A DNA stretch of 64,000 nt from an uncultured Colwellia sp. (lineage in GTDB: Bacteria > Pseudomonadota > Gammaproteobacteria > Enterobacterales > Alteromonadaceae), in the NCBI GenBank assembly GCA_913058395.1, contig CAJXQI010000005.1, positions 124,001-188,000 on the forward strand. Direction: 5' to 3'. Below the pieces are notes generated by a model. It worked only from the letters and a program-made list of their open reading frames with translations. It was not told the DNA's origin and ran no database searches. The position numbers were made by a program, and so were the translations under genes. Below, in pieces: positions 1 to 8,957 of this stretch (position 1 is its first letter; each line of letters starts with the position of its first letter).

Positions 1-2
1 CA

Positions 3-314
3 TTAAAAGTAAATTTAAAACTCTTTCTTGATGAAGAAGGTAACTCACTTGATCTCACGGAACAAGCAAAACAAGTTTTCAAATTTATAACCAAAATTGT
101 ACTGTCAGTTTCTGCGCATATCGATCAGCCATTAATAAACGTCGATTTGAAGTGCAACACACGTGCAAGTGGTTTGGACTGTGATGGGGAAATTGCAGCA
201 ACCTGCATAGCAACTGAAGTAATTGAATGGCATTGCGATACTTGCCAAGCTGCTGGAACCATTTCAAATTGGCGTGAAAGGCTATGGGACAAGCAAAAGC
301 GCATCATCCATTAG
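3..314 (+). CDS. C-terminal part of a Cys-rich hypothetical protein (5' truncated by window edge)
   Basis: The reading frame is open from the left edge to TAG and gives 103 residues of a protein whose N-terminus lies outside the window. The visible part has several Cys residues in a pattern that could bind metal: C-N-T near the middle, a D-C-D-G segment, A-T-C-I-A-T, and W-H-C-D-T-C-Q with a CxxC pair, followed by G-T-I-S-N-W. I do not recognise a named family. The coherent codon use and the ordered Cys/His motifs argue that it is a real gene. A zinc-ribbon-like fold is only an inference. The gene ends almost 400 bases before the efflux operon and is probably unrelated to it. Confidence 0.6.
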   Translation, partial: LKVNLKLFLDEEGNSLDLTEQAKQVFKFITKIVLSVSAHIDQPLINVDLKCNTRASGLDCDGEIAATCIATEVIEWHCDTCQAAGTISNWRERLWDKQKRIIH

Positions 315-706
315 CACTCTAAATTCTATTTATAATATTCCTATCACACAAATTAGCTAACCATTACATAACTTTCTCAATTTAAGCATTTAGATCTAAA
401 TTTTTATAAACCTAATTAGCGTAAATTTAACTCTCGAATCTTTATAATATCTCTACTTTATGCCTTTCACGCTCTATTAAAAACAAGATAGTTTACCTGC
501 CATATATTCAGTCTAAACATAAAATTAAGCACGTATTGTGATAAATCGTACGATTGTATTCTTTGTTCTATAATTTACGGTTAATCATTAATAAATTTTA
601 TTTCAAAGTCAAAATTAACCTTGCGTTAACCCAAGTTATCGTAAACTTTACTTAATTCATGCTAAACCTAGCACTAAAAATTTTAATCGATATCGGAGAG
701 TTAATT
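315..706. other. Non-coding interval before the RND operon
   Basis: This is about 390 AT-rich bases without a convincing gene. A TATAAT sits at 441-446 but has no good -35 partner. The part next to the efflux operon holds a tandem TTAACC repeat, listed separately, and a possible -10 (TAAACT, 642-647). Nothing else stands out. Confidence 0.5.
615..631 (+). promoter_or_regulatory. Tandem TTAACC-N5-TTAACC repeat, candidate operator of the RND/two-component operon
   Basis: Two identical hexamers (615-620 and 626-631) are repeated with an 11-bp period, the spacing typical of half-sites for OmpR/PhoP-family dimers. The second copy also lies inside a near-palindrome, CTTG-N-GTTAAC-N-CAAG (620-635). 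A plausible -10, TAAACT, begins 10 bp downstream. The operon encodes its own OmpR-type regulator, so autoregulation is the natural inference. It is not demonstrated. Confidence 0.45.
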
Positions 707-1810
707 ATGCGTAAGGTCTTAATCGCTATTACAGCAAGCTTAATCACACTAGGTTGTAGTGAGCCAAAAGCTAAATTCGAAGAAGCTGTTCGTCCAATTG
801 CATGGCAAACCGTAACGCAATCATCTTTAGACCAAATTCGCCGACTTTCAGGCACGGTTTATCCGATTGAAGCAACCGATTTGAGTTTTGAAGTTAGTGG
901 AAAAGTTGAATGGGTTAAAGTGAAATTAGGTGATTCAGTGCGCCGTGGTGACGAACTAGCACGTCTAGACCAACGAAACTTTAATCTAAGTGTACAATCC
1001 TCACAAGCCAACTTACAACAAGCAAAAGCTTCACAAGTTGAAGCTGAAAATGAATTCAAACGATACTCGGAATTACTAGAACAAGGGCTAGTGTCTCGTT
1101 CTGGCTATGACAATGCCAAAGCCACCTTTGAATCAACGTCTAGTGCGGTAAACATTGCAAAAACCCAACTTGATATTTCTCAAAAGAATTTAGACGATAC
1201 TTTATTGATTGCTCCGTACAATGGCATGATCACTAAACGTATGACTGAGCCATCAATGCAGATGACATCTGGTCAATCAGCGTTTGAAATTGCAGGAGAA
1301 GACGGTTTAGAAATACAAGTGATGGTGCCAGAAAACCTAATTAAAGATCTTAGTAAAGGCAAAGACATCGGGATTGAATTTCCAGCGATTAAAGGAGTAA
1401 AAGCCCTTGGCAGTGTTACAGAAATAGGCTCCCGTGCAGAAGCCGCAAATGCTTTTCCGGTAACAGTAGTGATTAACAGTGAAGTGGCAGGACTTCGCGC
1501 AGGCATGACAGCAGAAGTTGATTTTACTTTTGAAGGTATAGGTCGTACCGGTTACACAGGGAAAATATTTAAACTACCAGTATCTGCCCTTTCCGCAGAT
1601 AAACAACAAAAAGCGGCTGTATTTGTTTATAACCCGAACTCAAAATTATTAGAAAAACGCATAGTGCAAACCGAGAGTATCATCAATAACCAAATTCTAA
1701 TTTCCTCAGGTTTAGCCGAGGGTGAAATTATTGCTATAGCTGGAGTTTCATTCTTAAGGGATGGTCAAAGTGTACGATTATTAGATAAAAACGTTCGTCG
1801 CTTTAACTAA
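707..1810 (+). CDS. RND efflux membrane fusion protein (periplasmic adaptor)
   Basis: This is the periplasmic adaptor that links an RND pump to an outer-membrane channel. I start it at 707 rather than at an upstream in-frame ATG at 659, because GGAGAG lies seven bases before 707 and the protein then opens with a compact signal peptide ending I-T-L-G-C17, a slightly non-standard lipobox that suggests lipid anchoring. A lipoyl-like half-motif (about residues 40-75) is followed by an alpha-helical hairpin rich in Gln/Glu/Ala, then beta-barrel segments, as in the HlyD/AcrA family. The length (367 aa) is usual. The pump gene follows 20 bp later. No TolC-like channel gene is nearby, so the channel must be encoded elsewhere. 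Confidence 0.9.
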   Translation: MRKVLIAITASLITLGCSEPKAKFEEAVRPIAWQTVTQSSLDQIRRLSGTVYPIEATDLSFEVSGKVEWVKVKLGDSVRRGDELARLDQRNFNLSVQSSQANLQQAKASQVEAENEFKRYSELLEQGLVSRSGYDNAKATFESTSSAVNIAKTQLDISQKNLDDTLLIAPYNGMITKRMTEPSMQMTSGQSAFEIAGEDGLEIQVMVPENLIKDLSKGKDIGIEFPAIKGVKALGSVTEIGSRAEAANAFPVTVVINSEVAGLRAGMTAEVDFTFEGIGRTGYTGKIFKLPVSALSADKQQKAAVFVYNPNSKLLEKRIVQTESIINNQILISSGLAEGEIIAIAGVSFLRDGQSVRLLDKNVRRFN

Positions 1811-1830
1811 CTGATAGGAAAGATATCATT

Positions 1831-4800
1831 ATGAATTTTACTGAAATTGCTTTTAAGTATCGTAAATCAGTGCTTATGGTATTAGCACTGCTTTTAATTA
1901 ATGGCGCATTTGCCTACTTCACATTGCCCGCGCAAGAAGACCCTACCATTACTATTCGAGATGCAATTGTCACCACACAATTTCCGGGCATGGCACCTGA
2001 ACGAGTAGAACAATTAATCACTCGTGCATTGGAAAAAGAAATTAGAAAAATTCCAGAAGTTGAAAAGATCACCTCTACTTCAGTAACGGGTCGTTCCGTT
2101 ATTCATGTAGAAATTTATGATCGCTATTTTAATCTCGACAATATCTGGCAAGACTTACGTAATAAGGTACAACAAGCAGAGGTTAATTTACCTAGTGGTA
2201 CACAAACACCTTTTATAAATGACTCTTTTGGTGATGTATCTGTTGTTACACTTGCACTTACCGCTGATGGCTTCTCGCTAGGTGAAATGTATGATATTGC
2301 AAAACATATTCGAGATAATATCTACACTGTCTCTGGCACCAATAAAGTTGAAATAATTGGCGTGCAAGATGAGCGAATATTCTTAGAAATAGCTAATGCA
2401 AAATTATCGCAATTAGGCATTTCTCCCCTTACCATTATTGAAGAATTACGTAATCAAAATATTATTAGCCCTGGCGGTGAAATAGATACAGGACCACTAT
2501 CAATGGTGGTTGAGCCAACAGGAAACTTTACTTCGATAGATGAAGTGGCCAATACCCAAATAAGTATTCCCGGCACAGACGAAAGTTTTGCACTGAAAGA
2601 TTTAGTAACGGTAAGAAGAGGTTATATTGATCCGCCAAATCAACCAGCCTATTTTAACGGCCAACAAGCAATTATGTTCGCTGTGTCTATGTTGCCTGAA
2701 TACAATTTATTGGATTACGCGCCGCGAGTTCAATCACTTGTATCAAAAATTACCAACACCCTACCGATTGGTTACAATATTGACTATGCAACTTTTCAAG
2801 CCGATCAAGTAAAACAAAGTATTCATGGCGTATCAGTCAGCGTAGTACAAACACTTGCTATTGTATTAGTGGTTGTAGTTTTGTTCCTAGGTATGCGTAC
2901 GGGCTTAATAGTTGGCTCTATTGTACCCTTTGTGATGCTAACAACATTAGCCATTATGAAATTTAGTGGTATGGCATTAGAAAAAATGAGCTTAGCGACG
3001 CTTATTATCGCATTAGGCTTACTCGTTGATAATGGCATAGTAATCGCCGAAGACTTTAAACGCCGAATAGAAACTGGCGCTGATAGATTTCAAGCCATGT
3101 GCCAAGGTGGTAAAGAGTTGGCAATGCCGCTACTTAGTTCATCAATTACCACTATCTTATTCTTCTTGCCGTTAATGTTAGCTGAGAACATCGCAGGTGA
3201 ATTTACTCGTTCAGTATCTCTAGTAATATTAATTACCTTAATGACCAGTTGGGTACTGGCGTTAACAGTAACCCCTATTCTTTGTTATTTCTTCATAAAA
3301 ATAGACACGAGTGAACAAGGTTCAAGTGGCGAATTCTCGAAAGAATCAGCAAGCAGTACTACTGGCTTTTATGCCAAATATGAGCAATTTTTACATGTCA
3401 TAATGAAACATAAAGCGCTATTTCTCGCGGCAATGTTCACATTACTGATCATGTCATTGTCTGGATTTAAATATGTTGCCCAGCAATTTTTCCCAGACTC
3501 TGATCGCATGCAAATTATGATGTATGTTGATTTACCCAATGGCACATCAACCCGAGAAACTAACCGTCAGATGAAAGACGTTTTTGCTTGGTTAGACCAA
3601 GAAGAAACGCTACCAGAAGTGATCAGCTACGCTGGCTATACCGGTTTCAACGGTCCACGCTTTGTACTGTCATTAAACCCAGAAGACCCTGCAGACAATA
3701 AAGGTTTTATCATTTTAAATATAAAACCTGGTACCGATTTAGATACCTTGGTCAATAAAATTCACAATGAAGTCCTTAATAATTTTCCTAATGTATCAGC
3801 ACGGGTAAAACGTATGTTTGCCGGGCCTTCAGACTCAAGTTCAATTAGCATTCAAGTTAAAGGACCCGACAAAGACATTATTTACGATAAAGCCCAAGAA
3901 GTAATGGCAGTTTTACAAAGCACGCCTTACACCAAAAACGTACGAACTGATTGGGAAAACCGGATAGTAAAAGTGCAGGTAAAGGTTGATCAACACCGAG
4001 CCCGACGCGCAGGTGTTACCTCTGAAGATATTGCCGTTGCATTACAAGGCTTCTTTACCGGTGCAGCAGTTACTGAATACCGTGATGGCGATGACATTAT
4101 TCCTATAATTTTACGGGCCAATGAAATAGAGCGCTCTAATCTTGATAGGTTACGCACGGTATCAATCATTTCGACCACTACGTCAACTGCTATACCTTTA
4201 TTACAGGTAGCTGATTTTGTGCCAGTAAACCAATTTTCGAAAATAAAACGTGAAGACATGTTTACCACCATTACGGTTGAAGCAAGTAATACCGAAATGA
4301 CAGCACAAGATTTACAATTATTAATTGATGATAAAATTCAAGCATTAGCGAAAGACTTACCGGTAAATCACCATATTGAATATGATGGTGTAATTGTGCA
4401 ATCTGCCGAAGCGCAGCAAGCGTTAAGCGCAAATATGCCATTTGTACTTGGACTAGTCGTCATTCTACTCGTTATGCAGTTTAATTCATTCCGCCGTGCG
4501 TCTATTATCATTTTAACCATCCCACTGATATTGATTGGTACAGTCAGCGGTTTGTTAATTATGAGTGCGCCGTTTGGCTTTATGGTCACGTTAGGAATCT
4601 ACAGCTTAGCAGGCATCATTATTAATAATGGTATTGTGCTAATTGACCGAATTGATATTGAGCGTTCAGAAGGTAAAGATGCCTACCAAGCCATTATTAA
4701 TTCTTGCTTGACGCGACTGCGCCCTATCGCAATGACCACAGTAACGACCATAATGGGCTTGCTACCATTAATTATGGATTCTGGCTCAATGTTTTACGGT

Positions 4801-4899
4801 ATGGCGGTGGTATTAGCGTTTGGTTTAGGTATCGGCACCGTACTAACCCTCGGTGTTGTGCCAGTGCTTTATGGCCTATTCTTTAAGGTTAGTCGATGA
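1831..4899 (+). CDS. RND efflux pump, inner-membrane permease
   Basis: A 1022-residue AcrB/HAE1-superfamily permease with the classical two-fold architecture: TM1, a large periplasmic porter loop, TM2-6, a cytoplasmic linker (about 490-520), TM7, a second porter loop, and TM8-12. It should export small amphiphilic compounds using the proton gradient. The TM4 motif reads L-L-V-D400-N401-G-I-V and the TM10 motif I-N932-N933-G-I-V. By alignment from memory to AcrB, D408 and K940 of the proton relay are therefore both Asn, leaving one Asp. The substrate cannot be told from sequence. The stop overlaps the ATG of the regulator gene (ATGA), implying translational coupling with its own two-component system. 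Confidence 0.93.
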   Translation: MNFTEIAFKYRKSVLMVLALLLINGAFAYFTLPAQEDPTITIRDAIVTTQFPGMAPERVEQLITRALEKEIRKIPEVEKITSTSVTGRSVIHVEIYDRYFNLDNIWQDLRNKVQQAEVNLPSGTQTPFINDSFGDVSVVTLALTADGFSLGEMYDIAKHIRDNIYTVSGTNKVEIIGVQDERIFLEIANAKLSQLGISPLTIIEELRNQNIISPGGEIDTGPLSMVVEPTGNFTSIDEVANTQISIPGTDESFALKDLVTVRRGYIDPPNQPAYFNGQQAIMFAVSMLPEYNLLDYAPRVQSLVSKITNTLPIGYNIDYATFQADQVKQSIHGVSVSVVQTLAIVLVVVVLFLGMRTGLIVGSIVPFVMLTTLAIMKFSGMALEKMSLATLIIALGLLVDNGIVIAEDFKRRIETGADRFQAMCQGGKELAMPLLSSSITTILFFLPLMLAENIAGEFTRSVSLVILITLMTSWVLALTVTPILCYFFIKIDTSEQGSSGEFSKESASSTTGFYAKYEQFLHVIMKHKALFLAAMFTLLIMSLSGFKYVAQQFFPDSDRMQIMMYVDLPNGTSTRETNRQMKDVFAWLDQEETLPEVISYAGYTGFNGPRFVLSLNPEDPADNKGFIILNIKPGTDLDTLVNKIHNEVLNNFPNVSARVKRMFAGPSDSSSISIQVKGPDKDIIYDKAQEVMAVLQSTPYTKNVRTDWENRIVKVQVKVDQHRARRAGVTSEDIAVALQGFFTGAAVTEYRDGDDIIPIILRANEIERSNLDRLRTVSIISTTTSTAIPLLQVADFVPVNQFSKIKREDMFTTITVEASNTEMTAQDLQLLIDDKIQALAKDLPVNHHIEYDGVIVQSAEAQQALSANMPFVLGLVVILLVMQFNSFRRASIIILTIPLILIGTVSGLLIMSAPFGFMVTLGIYSLAGIIINNGIVLIDRIDIERSEGKDAYQAIINSCLTRLRPIAMTTVTTIMGLLPLIMDSGSMFYGMAVVLAFGLGIGTVLTLGVVPVLYGLFFKVSR

Positions 4900-5573
4900 G
4901 CTATAACTTATTACTTGTAGAAGACGATGTCGACCTTGCGAGTACTGTTATTGATTATTTAGCTTTGGAGAAAATCTACTGTGATCATGCCAGCAATGGC
5001 ATGCTGGCAATAGAGTTACTCCAACAGCATCAGTTTGACGTTGTTATTCTTGATATCAACATGCCACATATGGATGGCATTAGTGTTTGTAAAAAGATGC
5101 GAGAATTAGGTTTAACAACTCCGGTAATAATGCTCACGGCACGAGACACACTAGAAGACAAACTTGCTGGCTTTAATGCAGGAACCGATGATTACTTAGT
5201 AAAACCTTTTGCCATGCTAGAACTTGTTGCTCGCATTCAGGTTCTAGCCAAACGTATTAGTGGCCAAACAAGTAAATTATCATTATATGGTGTTGAATTA
5301 AATTTCACTGCTAAATCAGCATACCGAAACAATAGAAAGCTTTCTCTCACGCCTACCGGTTTGAGTATATTAGAAATATTAATGCGTAAGGCAAACAATG
5401 TTATAAGTCGGCAACAGTTGATACAAAATATTTGGGGAGATTTCAGCCCCGAAAGTAACAGTTTAAAAGTGCATTTATTTAAACTACGTCAGCAACTAAA
5501 CCAAAATGGTGCTCCTGAGCTAATTCACACCGTTCCTGGACAAGGATTTATCTTTAAAAGTAAAAATGATTAA
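4896..5573 (+). CDS. OmpR-family response regulator of the RND operon
   Basis: A 225-residue response regulator. The receiver domain (about 1-115) shows the acidic pocket E9-D10-D11, phospho-acceptor D53 in I-L-D-I-N-M-P, the T-A-R switch and the conserved Lys in V-K-P-F. A winged-helix DNA-binding domain (about 130-222) ends in V-P-G-Q-G-F-I-F. The gene overlaps the pump by four bases and the kinase by eight, so the four proteins are probably made from one message. It likely controls the efflux genes. The tandem repeat at 615-631 is the candidate binding site. Confidence 0.92.
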   Translation: MSYNLLLVEDDVDLASTVIDYLALEKIYCDHASNGMLAIELLQQHQFDVVILDINMPHMDGISVCKKMRELGLTTPVIMLTARDTLEDKLAGFNAGTDDYLVKPFAMLELVARIQVLAKRISGQTSKLSLYGVELNFTAKSAYRNNRKLSLTPTGLSILEILMRKANNVISRQQLIQNIWGDFSPESNSLKVHLFKLRQQLNQNGAPELIHTVPGQGFIFKSKND

Positions 5574-6942
5574 CCCTATATTTTCAAATAAACATAAAAC
5601 ATTTTCTTTAAAGCGCTTCATTTTGCGAACACAAACTGTCGTTGCCATAGTATTTGTATTGGCTTACACCGCTATCGTAAATTTATACTTTATTGCAGGG
5701 CTTGATGAATCCAATTATCAAGATCTGCAGTTAGAAGCTCAGCACTTTGCAATACAGTACCAAAGAGATCCAAACTATCCGCCGCCTAACACTATCCATT
5801 TCAATGGCTATATTGGTTGGCAGAATGTGCCCGATAATGATAAGCAATATTTTCCTGAACTTGCTCTGAGTACTGAAGCAACCAATGACAATGTTGTCTT
5901 AACCCATAAAAATCAGTGGTTAAAGTCACCAAAGGAAATAATTTATATCGTTACGTTACCGCTAGCTAACAATAAAATGTTATTTTTATTTCGTCATATT
6001 AATTCCGATAAATACGCCATTTCTATGGGGAGTAAAATATCAACGTTAGTAAGTTTCACATTGCCAATTGCCCTGATATTTTTTCTTTTATTGCATCTTG
6101 TTGTAAAGCTAACCTTAAAATATAACCTCAAAAGGTTAAATCATTTAGATAGATGGGTTGGAGAATTAACTTTAGACAATGCAGAACAACCAACGCCAAA
6201 CTTTAATTTTGATGAATTTAATCGGATTGCTAATAAACAAAGAAAGACTTTACTAAAAATTAAAAGCCTTATAGAAAATGAGCAAGACTTTCTTCGCCAC
6301 GCTAGTCATGAACTACGTACACCTATTGCCGTGGTAAAAAGTAATAGTGAATTACTTGAACGACTATTATCTACCCAAGATTCAGGTAATGAGACACAAG
6401 GAAATTCTAATCAAAAAGCGTTGAGTCGGATAGCTAGAGCGGCAAATAATATGCAACAGCTCACCGAAACATTACTATGGCTTAGCCGAGAAGAAAGTGT
6501 CGATATCGTGAGTGATAAAGTTAGCTTAAAGGATTTATTAACTGAACTAATAGAGGATAATAATTACCTCTTAAATGGAAAGTCTGTTGATGTTTTTACT
6601 AAATTATCCGACGACCAACTAACCCTTGCAGTTACACCCTGCCGCCTTATTTTAAGCAATATAATTCGAAATGCTTTTCAATACACACAAAATGGGGCTA
6701 TAAACATAACTTTTAAAAACCATAAAGTGCGTATCGATAATATAAACTACCTGTCAGGTGATTTTAATCACGCACAACACGAGCAGAATAGAGCTCTTAG
6801 CAGCGATTATGGCTTTGGTTTAGGATTACGCTTAGTAGAAAAAATCATATCAAAGCTAACATGGGGTTACCAAAACATTGCCATTCTTGACGGGCGTTCA
6901 GTAGAGATTACCTTTACAGACAGTATACAAAAAAGGGAGTGA
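5566..6942 (+). CDS. Sensor histidine kinase of the RND operon
   Basis: A 458-residue membrane kinase. TM1 is near residues 20-45, a periplasmic sensor of roughly 110 residues follows, TM2 is near 162-185, then a HisKA domain with H248 in H-A-S-H-E-L-R-T-P and a HATPase domain with N-box (N-I-I-R-N-A-F-Q-Y) and G-box (G-F-G-L-G-L). All catalytic boxes are intact. The sensor loop matches no ligand domain I can name. The ATG lies inside the end of the regulator gene, and the TGA falls inside a hairpin that serves mainly the converging gene. Confidence 0.92.
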   Translation: MINPIFSNKHKTFSLKRFILRTQTVVAIVFVLAYTAIVNLYFIAGLDESNYQDLQLEAQHFAIQYQRDPNYPPPNTIHFNGYIGWQNVPDNDKQYFPELALSTEATNDNVVLTHKNQWLKSPKEIIYIVTLPLANNKMLFLFRHINSDKYAISMGSKISTLVSFTLPIALIFFLLLHLVVKLTLKYNLKRLNHLDRWVGELTLDNAEQPTPNFNFDEFNRIANKQRKTLLKIKSLIENEQDFLRHASHELRTPIAVVKSNSELLERLLSTQDSGNETQGNSNQKALSRIARAANNMQQLTETLLWLSREESVDIVSDKVSLKDLLTELIEDNNYLLNGKSVDVFTKLSDDQLTLAVTPCRLILSNIIRNAFQYTQNGAINITFKNHKVRIDNINYLSGDFNHAQHEQNRALSSDYGFGLGLRLVEKIISKLTWGYQNIAILDGRSVEITFTDSIQKRE

Positions 6943-6952
6943 AAACTCCCTT
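6927..6952 (-). terminator. Hairpin with T-run, terminator of the leftward GNAT gene
   Basis: An 8-bp perfect stem (AAGGGAGT/ACTCCCTT) carries a four-base loop. On the minus strand it is followed by six T residues, so it is a good intrinsic terminator for the acetyltransferase gene. On the plus strand there is no T-run. It overlaps the stop codon of the kinase gene. Confidence 0.75.
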
Positions 6953-6975
6953 GATAACAAAATTTTTGATAAGTT

Positions 6976-7626
6976 TTACGATTGCTCTTCATCACGATAA
7001 TAAACCATCAAAGAGCCTGAAACGTTACCCACTTCAACTTCTTTAATAAACTGATAATTTACATCGTTAAAAAATTCTTTATACTTTTTGCTGGTTGCGT
7101 AAACGGCAACACCTTCACTGTCTTTGTGCTCAGTTAAAATAGTATTAACCGCCGCCATCAGGTAGTGGCCAAAACCATGATGCTGATGTAATGGATGAAT
7201 GGCAATAAATGACAGCATGTGGAATTTTTTAAGAGGTACGGCCGCTAGTACCACCTTCTCTTTTTCAATCATTTGCTTAGTACTAAAATAGCCAGCACCG
7301 AGCAACATTTTTAAGCGCCAATGCCAAAAGCGTTCTGAAGTTACCCCTTCTTCAGGGTTATTTAAACATGCAACGCCAACCATAGTTTCACCTAAATATA
7401 GGCCAATCATAGGCTGCTTAGCTTGCCAAAATGCATTTAACTCTTCACGAATTGATGCACGTAAACGTTGTTCATAATCACTTTTTTCAGACGAGAATAT
7501 TTCTAGAAACACAGGATCATCATGATAAGCCTGATACAGTAAAGATGCCGCTAGCTTTAAATCTTCGGCGGATAAATAGGCGGCTTTTATATCGACACTT
7601 GCTTCGTCAATGACTGCTGATGACAT
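6976..7626 (-). CDS. GNAT-family N-acetyltransferase
   Basis: A 216-residue GNAT-fold protein. The acetyl-CoA-binding motif A is visible as I-A-I-H-P-L-H-Q-H-H-G-F-G-H-Y-L-M (about residues 140-156), preceded by beta strands of the central sheet. A helical N-terminal segment begins D-L-K-L-A-A-S-L-L-Y-Q-A-Y. The C-terminal K-E-F-F-N-D-V-N-Y-Q-F resembles the usual GNAT ending where the product returns to the sheet. The acceptor substrate cannot be inferred. AGGGAA precedes the ATG. The gene stands alone, converging on the efflux operon. Confidence 0.82.
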   Translation of the reverse strand: MSSAVIDEASVDIKAAYLSAEDLKLAASLLYQAYHDDPVFLEIFSSEKSDYEQRLRASIREELNAFWQAKQPMIGLYLGETMVGVACLNNPEEGVTSERFWHWRLKMLLGAGYFSTKQMIEKEKVVLAAVPLKKFHMLSFIAIHPLHQHHGFGHYLMAAVNTILTEHKDSEGVAVYATSKKYKEFFNDVNYQFIKEVEVGNVSGSLMVYYRDEEQS

Positions 7627-7924
7627 CTAGATTCCCTTATAAATGATTCGAATTATTATTTTTTTTATCGCTTCACCATATCAGTTTTTTAGAAATCAGG
7701 TCAAATTTTATTGTCAATTAGTGGTAGGAATTGCTAACTAAAGTTGCTCAAATATGTTTAATTTGTAACGTTACTTCGCTTAAATTTCATAACTTTGTAT
7801 GGTAGTGGTCTATTTCAGCTTATCTATTTTAACAAGCGACTAATTAAATAAGGTTCACATAACTAGTCGCTAAAATAGCAGCGTAAATACCAATATAAAT
7901 ATCGAGATAAGACGCAATATTAAA

Positions 7925-8734
7925 CTATCGACGACGTGTAACTAAAACCAATAACAAAGAAAGCAAAAACCAACTTACGCCACCACCGTGCTCATCATGA
8001 TATTCAACTTCATAATATTCAGGGTCATAATCACTACTTTCCAATGGCAAGCCAAATAAAGCATTAGTGTCATTAGAGCTATAAGTAGCAACAACATCAC
8101 TATAACCGACTTCGTATAAGTCGATTAGTACGTCGTAATTGTCAGGCACATAGCCAGAATTTAGTTGAGTAACCACTTCAAATTCATCATCAGTATTCTC
8201 ACCGGTAATAATAAAGTCGTCTGTTGAAAAGTATAAAATCCATGGGCCGCCATCTTTACTCAAATATAAGTCAGCATATACAAGCGCTTGTTCATCAATA
8301 AAAGGTGACAATATATCAGCGTCAAAACTAACACTGAACGTTTGATAATAGCCATCGGCATCAATATCGGTAATTAATTGGCTATAGCCAGTATAAATTG
8401 AAAAACCGTGGTCGAAATTTACTGCTCTGGACGCCTGTTCTGCAGATTTATTCATCTTAACAGTAGCGTCTACTTTGCTAGCTTGTGCACGGCTAAGCAT
8501 AACCGCGTCTCGTTGTAATCCTTGGTGTTGCTTTGTTCTTTGCGTAGTCTCAGTGTCAGCTAACAATTTATCAGAATTAAGTTCGCTCCCCGCAAGTGTA
8601 CGTTTAAACTTACCTACTGAGTGGTTGGTTTTATTGTCCTGTGCCACTGCTTGCTCAGGCGAATTGGCCCACACGGGTTGGCTGCTTACTAACAAGGTAA
8701 TAATTAGGCTAAATGTAAGGTTATGATTCAACAT
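7925..8734 (-). CDS. Choice-of-anchor H-type surface protein with GlyGly-CTERM signal
   Basis: A 269-residue exported protein: signal peptide (about 1-23, ending V-W-A), a polar Gln/Lys-rich region, a beta-rich domain from about residue 108 containing repeated Asp/Tyr segments, then a short acidic spacer. It ends in H-G-G-G-V-S-W, a hydrophobic helix and R-R-R. That tripartite tail is the GlyGly-CTERM sorting signal normally cut by a rhombosortase after type II secretion. The central domain resembles the NCBI 'choice-of-anchor H' family, from memory. No rhombosortase is in this window. Its promoter carries the same tandem box as the divergent PepSY-PhoPQ-like operon, so co-regulation is likely. 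Confidence 0.75.
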   Translation of the reverse strand: MLNHNLTFSLIITLLVSSQPVWANSPEQAVAQDNKTNHSVGKFKRTLAGSELNSDKLLADTETTQRTKQHQGLQRDAVMLSRAQASKVDATVKMNKSAEQASRAVNFDHGFSIYTGYSQLITDIDADGYYQTFSVSFDADILSPFIDEQALVYADLYLSKDGGPWILYFSTDDFIITGENTDDEFEVVTQLNSGYVPDNYDVLIDLYEVGYSDVVATYSSNDTNALFGLPLESSDYDPEYYEVEYHDEHGGGVSWFLLSLLLVLVTRRR

Positions 8735-8764
8735 ATCTGCAATCTCCTTTTAAATGATGAGACA

Positions 8765-8799
8765 ATTAAAGCGTAACCTTGATGAACCTTTGCTGAACA
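8765..8799 (-). promoter_or_regulatory. PhoP-box-like promoter of the GlyGly-CTERM gene
   Basis: Read on the minus strand: TGTTCA (8799-8794), N5, GGTTCA (8788-8783), then 12 bases, then TTTAAT (8770-8765) as the -10. The tandem hexamer replaces a -35 box, the arrangement of PhoP-activated promoters. The second hexamer differs from the ideal by one base. The start codon is about 30 bases further on. Confidence 0.6.
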
Positions 8800-8852
8800 A
8801 AATTAACAACATACTAACTTCTGAATATAAATTAGTATTCTTGAATAACTTA

Positions 8853-8887
8853 TGTTCAGTAACTGTTCAGCTTTACTATTTTAGATT
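8853..8887 (+). promoter_or_regulatory. PhoP-box-like promoter of the PepSY-regulator-kinase operon
   Basis: TGTTCA (8853-8858), N5, TGTTCA (8864-8869), 12 bases, then TAGATT (8882-8887) as a -10. Each hexamer is followed by G, giving TGTTCAG twice with an 11-bp period. It implies that the operon activates its own transcription. Confidence 0.6.
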
Positions 8888-8957
8888 AGCGGATACTTGG
8901 ATTACATCAGCCATTATTTTACACTGGGTGATAATATAGATTTGATCAGGTGCAATA

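Noticed and set aside
8754-8939. Short plus-strand open frame between the GlyGly-CTERM and PepSY genes
   Set aside because: It covers two divergent promoters with tandem operator boxes, has no sensible composition and no domain. Treated as random.
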